Both the position numbers and the translations under genes were made by a program. Positions 1-6,213 of a stretch of 6,213 nucleotides of DNA are shown one piece after another. The stretch covers positions 1-6,213 of the forward strand of contig JASLRP010000376.1 in the NCBI GenBank assembly GCA_030743915.1, read 5' to 3'. Numbering within the stretch: the first letter of the stretch is position 1; each line of letters opens with the position of its first letter. The notes below the pieces were generated by a model, which was given only the letters and a program-made list of their open reading frames with translations, had not been told where the DNA came from and did no database searches. The stretch is from SAR202 cluster bacterium. Lineage in GTDB: Bacteria; Chloroflexota; Dehalococcoidia; Lucifugimonadales; UBA1123.

Positions 1-1814
1 TTAACGTAACTGTCGAGTCTATCGATTTTACGCCATCCCTCACCGTAGGTTTTGTGGGCGCCTCCGGCGGTCAATTGGTCTATGCATACCCCACACAGGC
101 GACGGGCCTTGCTCATGCGAACCAATTGAAGTACCTCGCCCCGTTCACAGGCGAGCATGTGATTTCGGTTTCTGGTGGAGGGGCTTGGCATGGATATACC
201 TTCTCAATCGCGAAAGCGACAGATGACGCAGGCGCTCGCGCCATTGAGCCTTCCCGATACCCGAGGTTGGCGCAGAGTGATGAACGCGCGCAATCGGAAA
301 AGAGCCTGGTCCAGGATGCGCTGTCAGACATGATGGCGGATGGTGGGCTTTCAGAGATACCCGCCAGCGCGAATTCGATGAATTCATGGTCTCATTATCC
401 GTCCGACGAAGGCGCCAGCGCCCTGCATCCCATGCACCTAGACAAACGGACCACAGATTTCTTCTATTGCTGGACCTCTGAAGGCACGATCTCATTCCAA
501 TTCACCTCATATGCGGTCTGCCCGACACCACCACCACCGCCTGGAACGCCGTATGTTGGAATGCGGCGATCTCGTACGGGGCACACTGCTACGCTGCTCC
601 CCAGCGGAGATGCGCTAGTGGCCGGCGGCGCTGATGAATATGGCGAGGCTTTTTCGTCAGTTGAAACGTTCGAATCCGCCAGCGGGAAATGGATCGAGAC
701 GAGCCCAATGAATGAGGCGAGAGGGCTCCATACAGAGACATTGCTGGACGACGGTCGCCTGCTGATATCCGGTGGTGGGACAGAGATCGGACACGCGCTG
801 GCCTCAGCCGAGTTGTATGATCCGGCAGACGACAGCTGGACTTTAACGGGGAAGATGATCGGGCCGCGGGTGTACCATGCCACTGCCAAACTCTCGGATG
901 GCAAGGCACTGGTAACTGGGGGATTTGCCGATTTTGAACGAGTTTTCGAGACAGCAGAGACCTTCGATCCTGTCACCGCCACCTGGGATGCCATCTCGCC
1001 TATGTCGATGCCCCGAGCGCTACACACAGCCACATTGCTGGCCGACGGCAGGGTATTAGTGGCTGGAGGGTTGAGCAGCATGGACAACATTACCGCGTCC
1101 GCGGAGGTGTTCGACCCAGCCAGCGCGACATGGACCCAGACCGGGTCTATGTCGAGCCCGAGGGCGTTCCATAGAGCAACACTGCTGCCTGACGGCAGGG
1201 CGCTTGTGACAGGCGGTGTTTCGGATGTAAGGGGCCTGACGCTGTCGCCGGCCGCTGCCGAAGCGTACGATCCGGCCACCGGCCAGTGGGAATCTGTGAG
1301 CAGCATGAAAGCGCGAAGGTTTATGCACACCGCCACGCGAATGCTCGACGGCAGGGTATTGGTCGCAGGAGGCACGGAAGGGTACGATTCTCTGCCCTCT
1401 GTGGAGATATATGAACCAGTCGCCGACCAGTGGTCCTCGGTTGAATCAATGACTGATGGCCGCGCCGGCCACACCGCGACCCTGCTGAAAGATGGCCGTG
1501 TCATAGTAATTGGCGGTGAAGGTGAATACGGAGACTCGGTGAACTCGTCTGAAATATACGATCCAACATCCGCTTCCTGGATTTATATGGAAGGCTCACA
1601 GTCGGCATATGAAGAGACTTTCGGAGGGTATCCGGCTGCTCCTGCGCCTACGCCGGCTCCTGTCGCAACCGCTGCCCCAGCCGCTCTGGCCTCACCGACG
1701 GGCTCCACGGACCACCCAAGGCCAGCTCCAACTTTGCCAGTGAGCCAGACGCAGGTATACGCGTCGGTTGCACAGGCCCCCAGGGAGGCGGCTACCGCTG
1801 TGCCATCGCCTTAG
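1..1814 (+). CDS. Secreted kelch-repeat protein with PPC-like N-terminal domain (5' partial)
   Basis: The frame is open to the left window edge (first full codon at 3), so the GTG at 54 is probably not the start and the true N-terminus lies outside. Numbering residues from 54: from 17 residues before the GTG to about residue 54 the sequence reads like a bacterial pre-peptidase C-terminal (PPC) beta-sandwich (DFTPSLTVGF, then GEHVISVSG and GYTFSIA). A low-complexity linker with a Pro run (158-163) follows. Residues 170-512 hold seven kelch repeats, each with R-x-x-H-T-A-T-L-L, D-G-R-x-L-V-x-G-G, E-x-Y/F-D-P and a Trp (W213, 262, 311, 360, 412, 460, 509), which fits one complete seven-bladed propeller. 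Residues 525-586 are Pro/Ala/Thr-rich and end without a membrane anchor. Kelch propellers bind ligands or, in the galactose-oxidase group, carry a copper site; I cannot assign an activity. The repeats are related at DNA level (identical 15-mers at 1043 and 1346). Domain calls are confident; function is unknown. Confidence 0.88.
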   Translation, partial: NVTVESIDFTPSLTVGFVGASGGQLVYAYPTQATGLAHANQLKYLAPFTGEHVISVSGGGAWHGYTFSIAKATDDAGARAIEPSRYPRLAQSDERAQSEKSLVQDALSDMMADGGLSEIPASANSMNSWSHYPSDEGASALHPMHLDKRTTDFFYCWTSEGTISFQFTSYAVCPTPPPPPGTPYVGMRRSRTGHTATLLPSGDALVAGGADEYGEAFSSVETFESASGKWIETSPMNEARGLHTETLLDDGRLLISGGGTEIGHALASAELYDPADDSWTLTGKMIGPRVYHATAKLSDGKALVTGGFADFERVFETAETFDPVTATWDAISPMSMPRALHTATLLADGRVLVAGGLSSMDNITASAEVFDPASATWTQTGSMSSPRAFHRATLLPDGRALVTGGVSDVRGLTLSPAAAEAYDPATGQWESVSSMKARRFMHTATRMLDGRVLVAGGTEGYDSLPSVEIYEPVADQWSSVESMTDGRAGHTATLLKDGRVIVIGGEGEYGDSVNSSEIYDPTSASWIYMEGSQSAYEETFGGYPAAPAPTPAPVATAAPAALASPTGSTDHPRPAPTLPVSQTQVYASVAQAPREAATAVPSP

Positions 1815-2095
1815 AAAATGTTTACGCCTGGGTCATCGCTCAGACGCCAAGAGCATTCAGCGCGATCGTGTGCGCCCCCAGGCGCAGTCAGCGGGATCAA
1901 AACTTGTGTCGCTAAAAGACCACCGTATTTTTGTTAGACTCACAGGGATTTGCTCGAATCACAGCTACGAAAGGTGATCAGAGAATGTCAATTTGGGGTT
2001 CGACCAGGTGGGAGCGGCGGAGGACTGGAATCGATTAATATCAGAGCGCCAGACGGCACCATCACCGCGTGTCACGCCGCAAGCAGGACGTGGAT
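1815..2095. other. Gene-free stretch after the kelch gene
   Basis: I see no convincing gene on either strand. A short plus-strand frame here (1768-1977) overlaps the kelch 3' end in another frame and resembles nothing I know. There is an 8-base inverted repeat (CGCCTGGG at 1825-1832, CCCAGGCG at 1877-1884), but its 44-base loop and lack of a T-tract make it a poor terminator. The stretch is probably intergenic spacer plus flank of the old mobile element to the right. Confidence 0.5.
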
Positions 2096-2600
2096 TCACT
2101 GTTCACAGGGAAGATCAACCCTCCCCCGTCTCCACCACAAACACGGAATCGTAGTAGCTTCCTCATCTTCTTGGGGAAGTTGCTCTTTTTCAGACAGAAC
2201 ATCACGAGGCTCTTTCAACAACAATACGCCTGATCCTTCGTTCGTCGTCGCTGCCTCGAAAATTGGCCTGAACGGCGCCTTTGGCATTATTGCCACAACC
2301 CGTTTTTCGCCCTTGGCATCGACATGCGCAGCATCCAACATCGTCATCAACAGGTTTCTGCGTTCGGTCTGGTTCGCCTTGTGTCACAACTTTGGAAGGT
2401 CTTCAACCAACTTTCTCGCTGTCTCCGCCGCGCCCACTTCTGGAATGACCAACGACTCTAATTGCAGTTCCAGCCCCCTTCGCCGGCCAACCCGGTGGGC
2501 CAAGTCGTTGGCTAAAGTATGGTCCACGTGGACTTGGTAGACTTCCCAGCCCATCGCGAATGGTCCCTCAGCGCCATCAACTGGGTCTCGGGGTCCTGTT
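2096..2600 (-). pseudogene. Large serine recombinase, C-terminal remnant with in-frame TGA
   Basis: Read on the minus strand, the frame gives a charged helical stretch, then PEVGAAETARKLVEDLPKL, a TGA at 2386-2384, and continues in the same frame with HKANQTERRNLL, DAAHVDAKGEKRVVAI, PKAPFRPIFEAATT and EGSGVLLLKEP to a stop at 2096. This is the pattern of the C-terminal end of recombinase-family (large serine integrase) proteins, after the zinc-ribbon and coiled-coil part. The stop stands where I expect Trp (LPKLW), so one TGG to TGA change explains it. The catalytic serine domain, recombinase domain and zinc ribbon are all missing; the right boundary (about 2600) is approximate, just before the oppositely oriented IS630 remnant. 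The piece cannot be an active enzyme. Identification is from remembered family motifs, not a search. Confidence 0.62.
2104..2140 (+). other. tmRNA/tRNA 3'-end-like sequence, possible old attachment site
   Basis: The plus strand ends in CCCCCGTCTCCACCA at 2140, preceded by GATCAACCC. This resembles the T-arm, acceptor strand and CCA end of bacterial tmRNA (ssrA) or some tRNAs. No matching GGAGACG acceptor strand lies at tRNA distance upstream, and the T-stem does not pair cleanly, so there is no intact RNA gene. The same bases, read on the minus strand, encode the last residues (WWRRGRVDLP) of the recombinase remnant. From what I recall, islands of Dehalococcoides insert at the 3' end of ssrA next to a serine recombinase gene, so a degenerate att site is plausible. 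It could also be chance similarity. Confidence 0.35.
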
Positions 2601-2639
2601 CTTTGTCTGATGTGGACACCCCGGGAGTAAATCACGAAG

Positions 2640-2905
2640 ATCGCAGTGCCTCTGAGATTGGGAGATTTTCCCTGGAGTTCTTTGAGCTTCTGAGAGGGTG
2701 GAGACACCTGGAGGTGACTGAGCGGCGCACAGCAGTGGACTTCGCTCACCAGATGAAGTGGTTGGTGGACCGAGCCTATCCTCAAGCTGAGGTGATCTGT
2801 GTAGTGTTGGACAACCTCAACACCCACAATATCGCCTTGCTCGACAAGACCTTCGAGCCCCACGAGGCGCGAAAAGAAGCTTCAACTCTTGAATTTCAAG
2901 TTTGA
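2640..2905 (+). pseudogene. IS630-family transposase remnant (central DDE region)
   Basis: From about 2666 the plus-strand frame encodes FFELLRGWRHLEVTERRTAV, DFAHQMKWLVDRAYPQAEV and VVLDNLNTH, then KTFEPHEARK and LEFQV before a TGA at 2903-2905. These are hallmark strings of IS630-type transposases (DDE_3 superfamily, RNase H fold). The Asp of VLDN (codon 2810-2812) is the second catalytic acid. The first Asp would lie upstream, where the sequence no longer resembles the family. The third acid, in the expected continuation after LEF (HYTPKHxSWLNMxE), is absent because the frame stops. About 80 of the usual 340 or more residues remain, so this is a dead fragment. The frame is open leftward to 2519, but that part runs antisense to the recombinase remnant. 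I could not find terminal inverted repeats. Confidence 0.75.
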
Positions 2906-2969
2906 CCGTTGTGAGTCGATCTGAAGTCCACGCCCACCAGATCCAAACACCCTGACCTTTCAGCATCCG

Positions 2970-4673
2970 TCATCGTGACTGCTCACGCCCGATTGTGCGG
3001 GGCAAAGGCACGGGATGGAAATCCTCCGTGCGGACCATCCAATCAGCCAGCAGCGCCCGCATCTTGGAAACAACGCCGGCGTTCTTGCCATCGGCGGCCA
3101 CGTTGCGAAGCTCCCACGGGTCGGATTTCAAATCGTAGAGCTCGTCCTCCGGGTGCGCGCCCGAATCTGTGGTCGCTCCGATCGGTTCCGCCATCGGGTC
3201 TGTGACGTACTTCCAACTTTGAGTACGGACCATCTTCCGGCGGCCCTCGGCCTCCCGTGCCCAGAGGGTATCAATCAGAGTCGGGTACCCGTAAGGTTTC
3301 GAGAATTTCGCCAGCATGTCCAGCGTGAATGCTGGGCCTCCTGCGCCGTATTCAGAATGTGCGGCTGCCCTGGGCGCGGCGCCGGTAACCGTGGGTAGAG
3401 GACTGCCCTGAAATCTCCGCAGATTTTCGGAATTGACAACTTCACCCTGAGACTCCTCTGGAACTCGAGGTCCAGGATTCGGCAATCGACCTTCCGATGG
3501 CTCCTGCGGCGGAGATTCGAAATCGGCGATCCCTTGAAGCTGGAGCAGGGTGGGCAGGACGTCTATCGTGTTCGCCATCGAATCATCCACAACGCCCTGA
3601 GGAACGCCCCCTCCAGGCCACGAGACGATCAACGGAACGCGGACGAGGCTGTCATAGAACAGCCCGCCTTTGACCGCCATGCCGTGTTCGCCCATGAAAT
3701 CGCCGTGGTCGGCGGTAAACACAACTATCGTGTTCTCTCGAAGGCCAAGCTCGTCGAGTTTGTCGAGAATCCGGCCCACGCCGTCGTCAACGAATCGAAC
3801 CATCGCCTGATATGTGGCGATGACTGCGCGTCGGTCCTCCTCCGAATCTGATTCTTGATTGAGGATTTCGTAAAGGGTTCGATTGCGCTCCGGGGCTGTG
3901 CCGTCAGTGAACTCACTGGACCTGGATGGAGGCAAGTTCACGCCCTCAGGCGGAAACATATCGGCATAGCGTCGCGGCGCCTCGTAAGGCTCGTGAGGGT
4001 CTGGGTACGACACCCAAAGGGCAAAGGGTTTCTCCAAGTCATGGGCGTCGTTTTCGTTTTCGGCGCCGAAATTGTCTCCGGTCGCGATCCGTTCCAAGAA
4101 CGCCTCGGTCTGAGTTGTAATGACGCTGGTCCCGTAGCCTTCAATCGGGTGATCAGATATCGCATAACTGATGGTCGGACTCTGGCGGGGCATGCCTCGG
4201 CGGGTGGAGTGCGACTGGTCGATCACGTCCGTAGGCGTCACCCAGTCCATTCCTTTGTTTCCGACATTCTCTCCCGGATAGTTGCCGACCGGCAAACCAC
4301 GATGGGAAATCTCGCACCGGACGTCCAGCAGGTCAAGGTCCGACGACTCGACAAAGCAGTGATTCTTGCCGATAAGCCCCGTGGTGAACCCCGCCTCCTT
4401 CCAAATTCGGAACGCATGGGTCTCGTTGGGAGGCATCAGAGTCTCGTTGCGCCGGCATCCCGTTGAGTGAGGATACCGAGAGGTCATCACCGACGTCCGA
4501 GCAGGCACACACAGCGGATGGGGCGTAATCGCATGCTCGAACCTCACGCCCTCGGAGGCCAACCGCTCCAGCGCCGGAGTCTCAATTCCGATTCCCGAGT
4601 GCATCCTGAACGCGGACCATTTCATCTGATCGGCCATGATGAACACGACGTTGGGTTGTTTGATCTGTTGCAA
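2970..4673 (-). CDS. Type I (formylglycine) sulfatase, cytoplasmic type
   Basis: A hydrolase of sulfate esters (or related phospho-/phosphonate esters) of the alkaline-phosphatase superfamily. I start it at TTG 4673-4671, numbering from there (567 aa), because GAGGGTGA lies 5 bases upstream; a GTG at 4682 in the same frame lacks such a site. Visible motifs: NVVFIMADQ with metal ligand D15; C55-V-P-A-R59, the CxPxR motif whose Cys becomes formylglycine; N76; GKNH (K103, H105); PDPH (H227); FTADHGDFMGEHG with D322 and H323; K335; and the usual C-terminal ELYDLKSDPWELRN at 511-524. Length is typical. The second metal-site Asp of classical arylsulfatases (ADD) is Gln16 here, as in phosphonate monoester hydrolase-like and choline-sulfatase-like members. 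A Pro/Glu-rich insertion spans about 385-429. There is no signal peptide, so it likely acts in the cytoplasm on imported substrate. No maturase, transporter or second sulfatase is in view, so the substrate stays unknown. All key residues are present and the gene looks functional. Confidence 0.93.
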   Translation of the reverse strand: MQQIKQPNVVFIMADQMKWSAFRMHSGIGIETPALERLASEGVRFEHAITPHPLCVPARTSVMTSRYPHSTGCRRNETLMPPNETHAFRIWKEAGFTTGLIGKNHCFVESSDLDLLDVRCEISHRGLPVGNYPGENVGNKGMDWVTPTDVIDQSHSTRRGMPRQSPTISYAISDHPIEGYGTSVITTQTEAFLERIATGDNFGAENENDAHDLEKPFALWVSYPDPHEPYEAPRRYADMFPPEGVNLPPSRSSEFTDGTAPERNRTLYEILNQESDSEEDRRAVIATYQAMVRFVDDGVGRILDKLDELGLRENTIVVFTADHGDFMGEHGMAVKGGLFYDSLVRVPLIVSWPGGGVPQGVVDDSMANTIDVLPTLLQLQGIADFESPPQEPSEGRLPNPGPRVPEESQGEVVNSENLRRFQGSPLPTVTGAAPRAAAHSEYGAGGPAFTLDMLAKFSKPYGYPTLIDTLWAREAEGRRKMVRTQSWKYVTDPMAEPIGATTDSGAHPEDELYDLKSDPWELRNVAADGKNAGVVSKMRALLADWMVRTEDFHPVPLPRTIGREQSR

Positions 4674-4674
4674 G

Positions 4675-4711
4675 AAAATCACCCTCGCGAAGTATCGCCA
4701 AGGGTGATTTT
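4675..4711 (-). promoter_or_regulatory. Stem-loop enclosing the sulfatase ribosome-binding site
   Basis: AAAATCACCCT (4675-4685) is perfectly inverted as AGGGTGATTTT (4701-4711), giving 11 base pairs. After a small asymmetric internal mismatch the arms continue with four more pairs (4687-4690 with 4695-4698) closed by a four-base loop (4691-4694). On the minus-strand transcript the second arm contains GAGGGTGA (4686-4679), the best Shine-Dalgarno match for the sulfatase, five bases before the TTG start. The hairpin would therefore bury the ribosome-binding site. The structure is seen directly; a regulatory role is inference. A bidirectional terminator is less likely, since it lies directly against the start of a gene. 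Confidence 0.6.
4679..4686 (-). promoter_or_regulatory. Shine-Dalgarno of the sulfatase (decides TTG start)
   Basis: On the minus strand GAGGGTGA closely resembles the GGAGGTGA anti-16S consensus and stands five bases before TTG 4673-4671. The alternative GTG at 4682-4680 lies inside this same motif, so it cannot use it. The family domain begins immediately after (QPNVVFIMADQ), which fits either start but not a later one. Confidence 0.55.
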
Positions 4712-4798
4712 ACTTCAGTTGCATGGTATTGCGCTCTGAGGCGCTATTCAGTCGTGTCCTTCTACGCTGGCGCATTCAGAGGACTGGCACACGCCTAC

Positions 4799-4852
4799 TT
4801 GCGCTAGATTGGCGACTTTTCGAGGACAGTTTCGCGCCAGATTGCGCCAATC
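4799..4852. repeat. Short direct repeat and palindrome in the divergent intergenic region
   Basis: TTGCGCTAGATTG (4799-4811) recurs as TCGCGCCAGATTG (4832-4844), 11 of 13 bases matching and offset by 33 bases, about three helical turns. The second copy runs into an odd palindrome, GATTG-CGC-CAATC (4840-4852). The position between two divergent genes, just upstream of the plus-strand promoter candidate, would suit an operator. The motifs are short and GC-rich, so chance is possible. Confidence 0.3.
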
Positions 4853-4867
4853 CCGATCCTCGCCCGT

Positions 4868-4894
4868 TTGACTGGCCCCCAACAGCTTTATACT
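4868..4894 (+). promoter_or_regulatory. Candidate sigma-70-type promoter for the beta-helix gene
   Basis: TTGACT (4868-4873) is a good -35 element and TATACT (4889-4894) a good -10 element. They are only 15 bases apart, shorter than the ideal 17, so strength is uncertain. Transcription would begin near 4901, giving a leader of about 58 bases before the ATG at 4959. The leader contains a 7-base inverted repeat, TCTCAAT (4909-4915) and ATTGAGA (4936-4942), with a 20-base loop ending just before the ribosome-binding site. Confidence 0.45.
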
Positions 4895-4944
4895 GAGGCG
4901 ATATTGGCTCTCAATCTCAAGATGCTCCGGCGATTATTGAGAAT

Positions 4945-4953
4945 AAAAGGTGA
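4945..4953 (+). promoter_or_regulatory. Shine-Dalgarno of the CSLREA beta-helix gene
   Basis: AAAAGGTGA lies five bases before ATG 4959-4961. This strong match, plus the signal peptide encoded directly after, fixes the start of the gene. Confidence 0.75.
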
Positions 4954-4958
4954 AAATT

Positions 4959-6213
4959 ATGACACACAAGACTGTCATTGCGCTGTCATTATCGTCGGCT
5001 ATCTTCATATTGAGTCTCGCGGGTCTGGCCACTGCCAATTCGCGAGACCAATCCGACTTCGAGACGGCGTTTGGTTCCGCCCGGATGTCCAGCGCAACGT
5101 CCTCGCAGTTAACGGTGACCAAGAACGCCGACACCAACGACGGCGCGTGCGATGCCGACTGCTCCCTCCGAGAGGCCATCGACGTTGCCGCGTCCGGTGC
5201 CGAGATTGTCGTACCGTCTGGGACGTACACACTGACTTTTGGCTCACAACTCTCAATTGGTGAGTCACTGAAACTCCAGGGCGCGGGGACATCTACCACC
5301 ATCATCCAGGCCGCCACTCAGCCAGGGACGGCGAGTTTCCCTGTATTCGGCATTTCGAATGGTGATGTGACAATCTCAGGCGTTTCGATTCGACACGGGA
5401 ACGCAACTGGCAACGGGGGAGGAGTCAGCAATTCGGCCAATCTGACTTTACATGGGGTTCGCTTGACTGAGAATCGAGCGACTGCAAGTGGTGGCGCCGT
5501 CGCCAACTTCAAATCGCTGATCGTCACCAACAGCAGCTTCAGTAATAACCACGCAGGCATCCAGGGCGGGGCATTGTACAGCGACGGGTTCGCAAACCTG
5601 AGCGGCGTCACACTGTCCGCCAATACTACAGATAATGCCGGCGGCGGTATCCGGAACGCGTTGAACAGCGCCGTGACGCTGAACAAGGTCAACATCTCTG
5701 GGAATTCCGCAAGCATCGTTGGTGGTGGAATCTTCAACACAGGGACAGTGCATCTGACAGACAGCGCCGTCGCCGGCAACTCCAGTGTTGACGGCGGTGG
5801 CCTGTATAACACTGGCTCCATGACGCTAATCAACAGCGCTGTCAACGGAAACCTGGCTACCAGCGCCGGCGGCGGTATCACCACCAGTAAACCAGACGAC
5901 AATGTTGGTGTGTTGCTTTTGCTGAATAGCACCGTTAGCGGAAACACTACTAACGGGCCTGGAGGTGGAATTGTCAGCAGTGGCGGCACATTGTCATTGA
6001 CCAACAGCACCGTCGCCGCAAATTCCAGTGGTTTGAGAGGCGGCGGTATCTGGGCCGACACAGGAACACTGGGCAACACCATAGTTGCCGACAACCTGGC
6101 TCCATCCTCTGCCGACTGCTTCGCGAACCACCAACCATTCATCTCATTGGGTCACAATCTGGTCGGAGATTTGGGCGGGTGTAACTACACACAAGGCGCT
6201 GGAGACATCACAG
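4959..6213 (+). CDS. Secreted CSLREA-domain right-handed beta-helix protein (3' partial)
   Basis: I translated 418 codons from ATG 4959 with no stop; the frame runs off the window. Residues 1-26 are a classic Sec signal peptide: MTHK, a hydrophobic core (VIALSLSSAIFILSLAGLA) and a likely cut after ATA26. Residues 51-76 (LTVTKNADTNDGACDADCSLREAI) form the CSLREA N-terminal domain, with Cys64 and Cys68. From about 100 the chain is a right-handed parallel beta-helix (pectate-lyase-like / polymorphic outer-membrane protein-like). Nine GG-A/G-hydrophobic turns occur at residues 153, 178, 203, 228, 255, 279, 304, 335 and 361, mostly 24-27 residues apart, with N-S-x-V-x-x-N rungs. Residues 397-418 (LGHNLVGD, GGCNY) match the start of the choice-of-anchor Q region that usually ends such proteins, so the missing part is probably a short anchor section. 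No catalytic site is recognisable; a cell-surface or secreted adhesive role is plausible. The gene is divergent from the sulfatase and has its own promoter candidate. Confidence 0.88.
   Translation, partial: MTHKTVIALSLSSAIFILSLAGLATANSRDQSDFETAFGSARMSSATSSQLTVTKNADTNDGACDADCSLREAIDVAASGAEIVVPSGTYTLTFGSQLSIGESLKLQGAGTSTTIIQAATQPGTASFPVFGISNGDVTISGVSIRHGNATGNGGGVSNSANLTLHGVRLTENRATASGGAVANFKSLIVTNSSFSNNHAGIQGGALYSDGFANLSGVTLSANTTDNAGGGIRNALNSAVTLNKVNISGNSASIVGGGIFNTGTVHLTDSAVAGNSSVDGGGLYNTGSMTLINSAVNGNLATSAGGGITTSKPDDNVGVLLLLNSTVSGNTTNGPGGGIVSSGGTLSLTNSTVAANSSGLRGGGIWADTGTLGNTIVADNLAPSSADCFANHQPFISLGHNLVGDLGGCNYTQGAGDIT

Noticed and set aside
464..1504. Long minus-strand open frame (346 codons) across the kelch region
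   Set aside because: It is a shadow of the repeat-bearing plus-strand gene, shows no family motif, and its apparent repetitiveness is the antisense of the kelch repeats.
1825..1884. Terminator after the kelch gene
   Set aside because: The 8-base inverted repeat has a 44-base loop and no following T-run, so I do not count it as a terminator.
2064..2140. Intact tRNA ending at CCA 2140
   Set aside because: The expected 5' acceptor strand is missing and the T-arm cannot form a five-pair stem with a seven-base loop.
2384..2386. UGA recoded as Trp in a functional recombinase
   Set aside because: The gene also lacks its catalytic and DNA-binding domains and the other genes here use TGG normally, so a nonsense mutation in a dead fragment is simpler.
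1950..2540. Plus-strand open frame of 196 codons, Ser-rich
   Set aside because: It lies antisense to the recombinase remnant and its sequence resembles no family; the minus strand carries the recognisable motifs.
3855..4466. Plus-strand open frame of 203 codons
   Set aside because: It is a shadow of the sulfatase, whose catalytic motifs lie on the minus strand.
5318..6142. Long minus-strand open frame (274 codons), Pro/Leu-rich
   Set aside because: It is antisense to the clear CSLREA beta-helix gene; its PPP runs are simply the reverse of GGG turn codons.
1..6213. CRISPR array or large tandem DNA repeat
   Set aside because: No direct repeats with regular spacers are present; the only periodicity is the protein-level kelch and beta-helix repeats.

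Overview
The window (roughly 55% G+C by eye) looks like a fragment of an environmental bacterial genome. A member of the Chloroflexota (Dehalococcoidia/SAR202-like) is my best guess. It rests on the combination of a secreted kelch protein, a C-type sulfatase, a CSLREA beta-helix protein and a serine-recombinase remnant next to a tmRNA/tRNA-like 3' end. This is inference: no rRNA or other phylogenetic marker is present.

Layout. (1) Positions 1-1814, plus strand: the 3' part of a gene for a secreted protein with a PPC-like beta-sandwich, a seven-repeat kelch propeller and a Pro/Ala-rich tail. (2) 1815-2095: no gene recognised. (3) 2096-2905: a patch of decayed mobile DNA. A minus-strand C-terminal remnant of a large serine recombinase carries one in-frame TGA. 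It faces a plus-strand remnant of an IS630-family transposase that lost its first and third catalytic acids. The recombinase frame ends in a sequence like the 3' end of a tmRNA or tRNA (2104-2140), which may be an old attachment site. (4) 2970-4673, minus strand: an apparently intact cytoplasmic-type sulfatase with a formylglycine motif. Its Shine-Dalgarno sequence sits inside a strong stem-loop. (5) 4683-4958: a divergent intergenic region with a promoter candidate and short symmetric repeats. (6) 4959-6213, plus strand, running off the window: a secreted CSLREA-type right-handed beta-helix protein with a clear signal peptide.

The three sizeable genes do not form an operon. Two are secreted or surface proteins built from repeats, and the third is a sulfatase whose substrate cannot be read from sequence. 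I found no new multi-gene system. The points most worth a second look are the ribosome-binding-site hairpin of the sulfatase and the recombinase/attachment-site scar.
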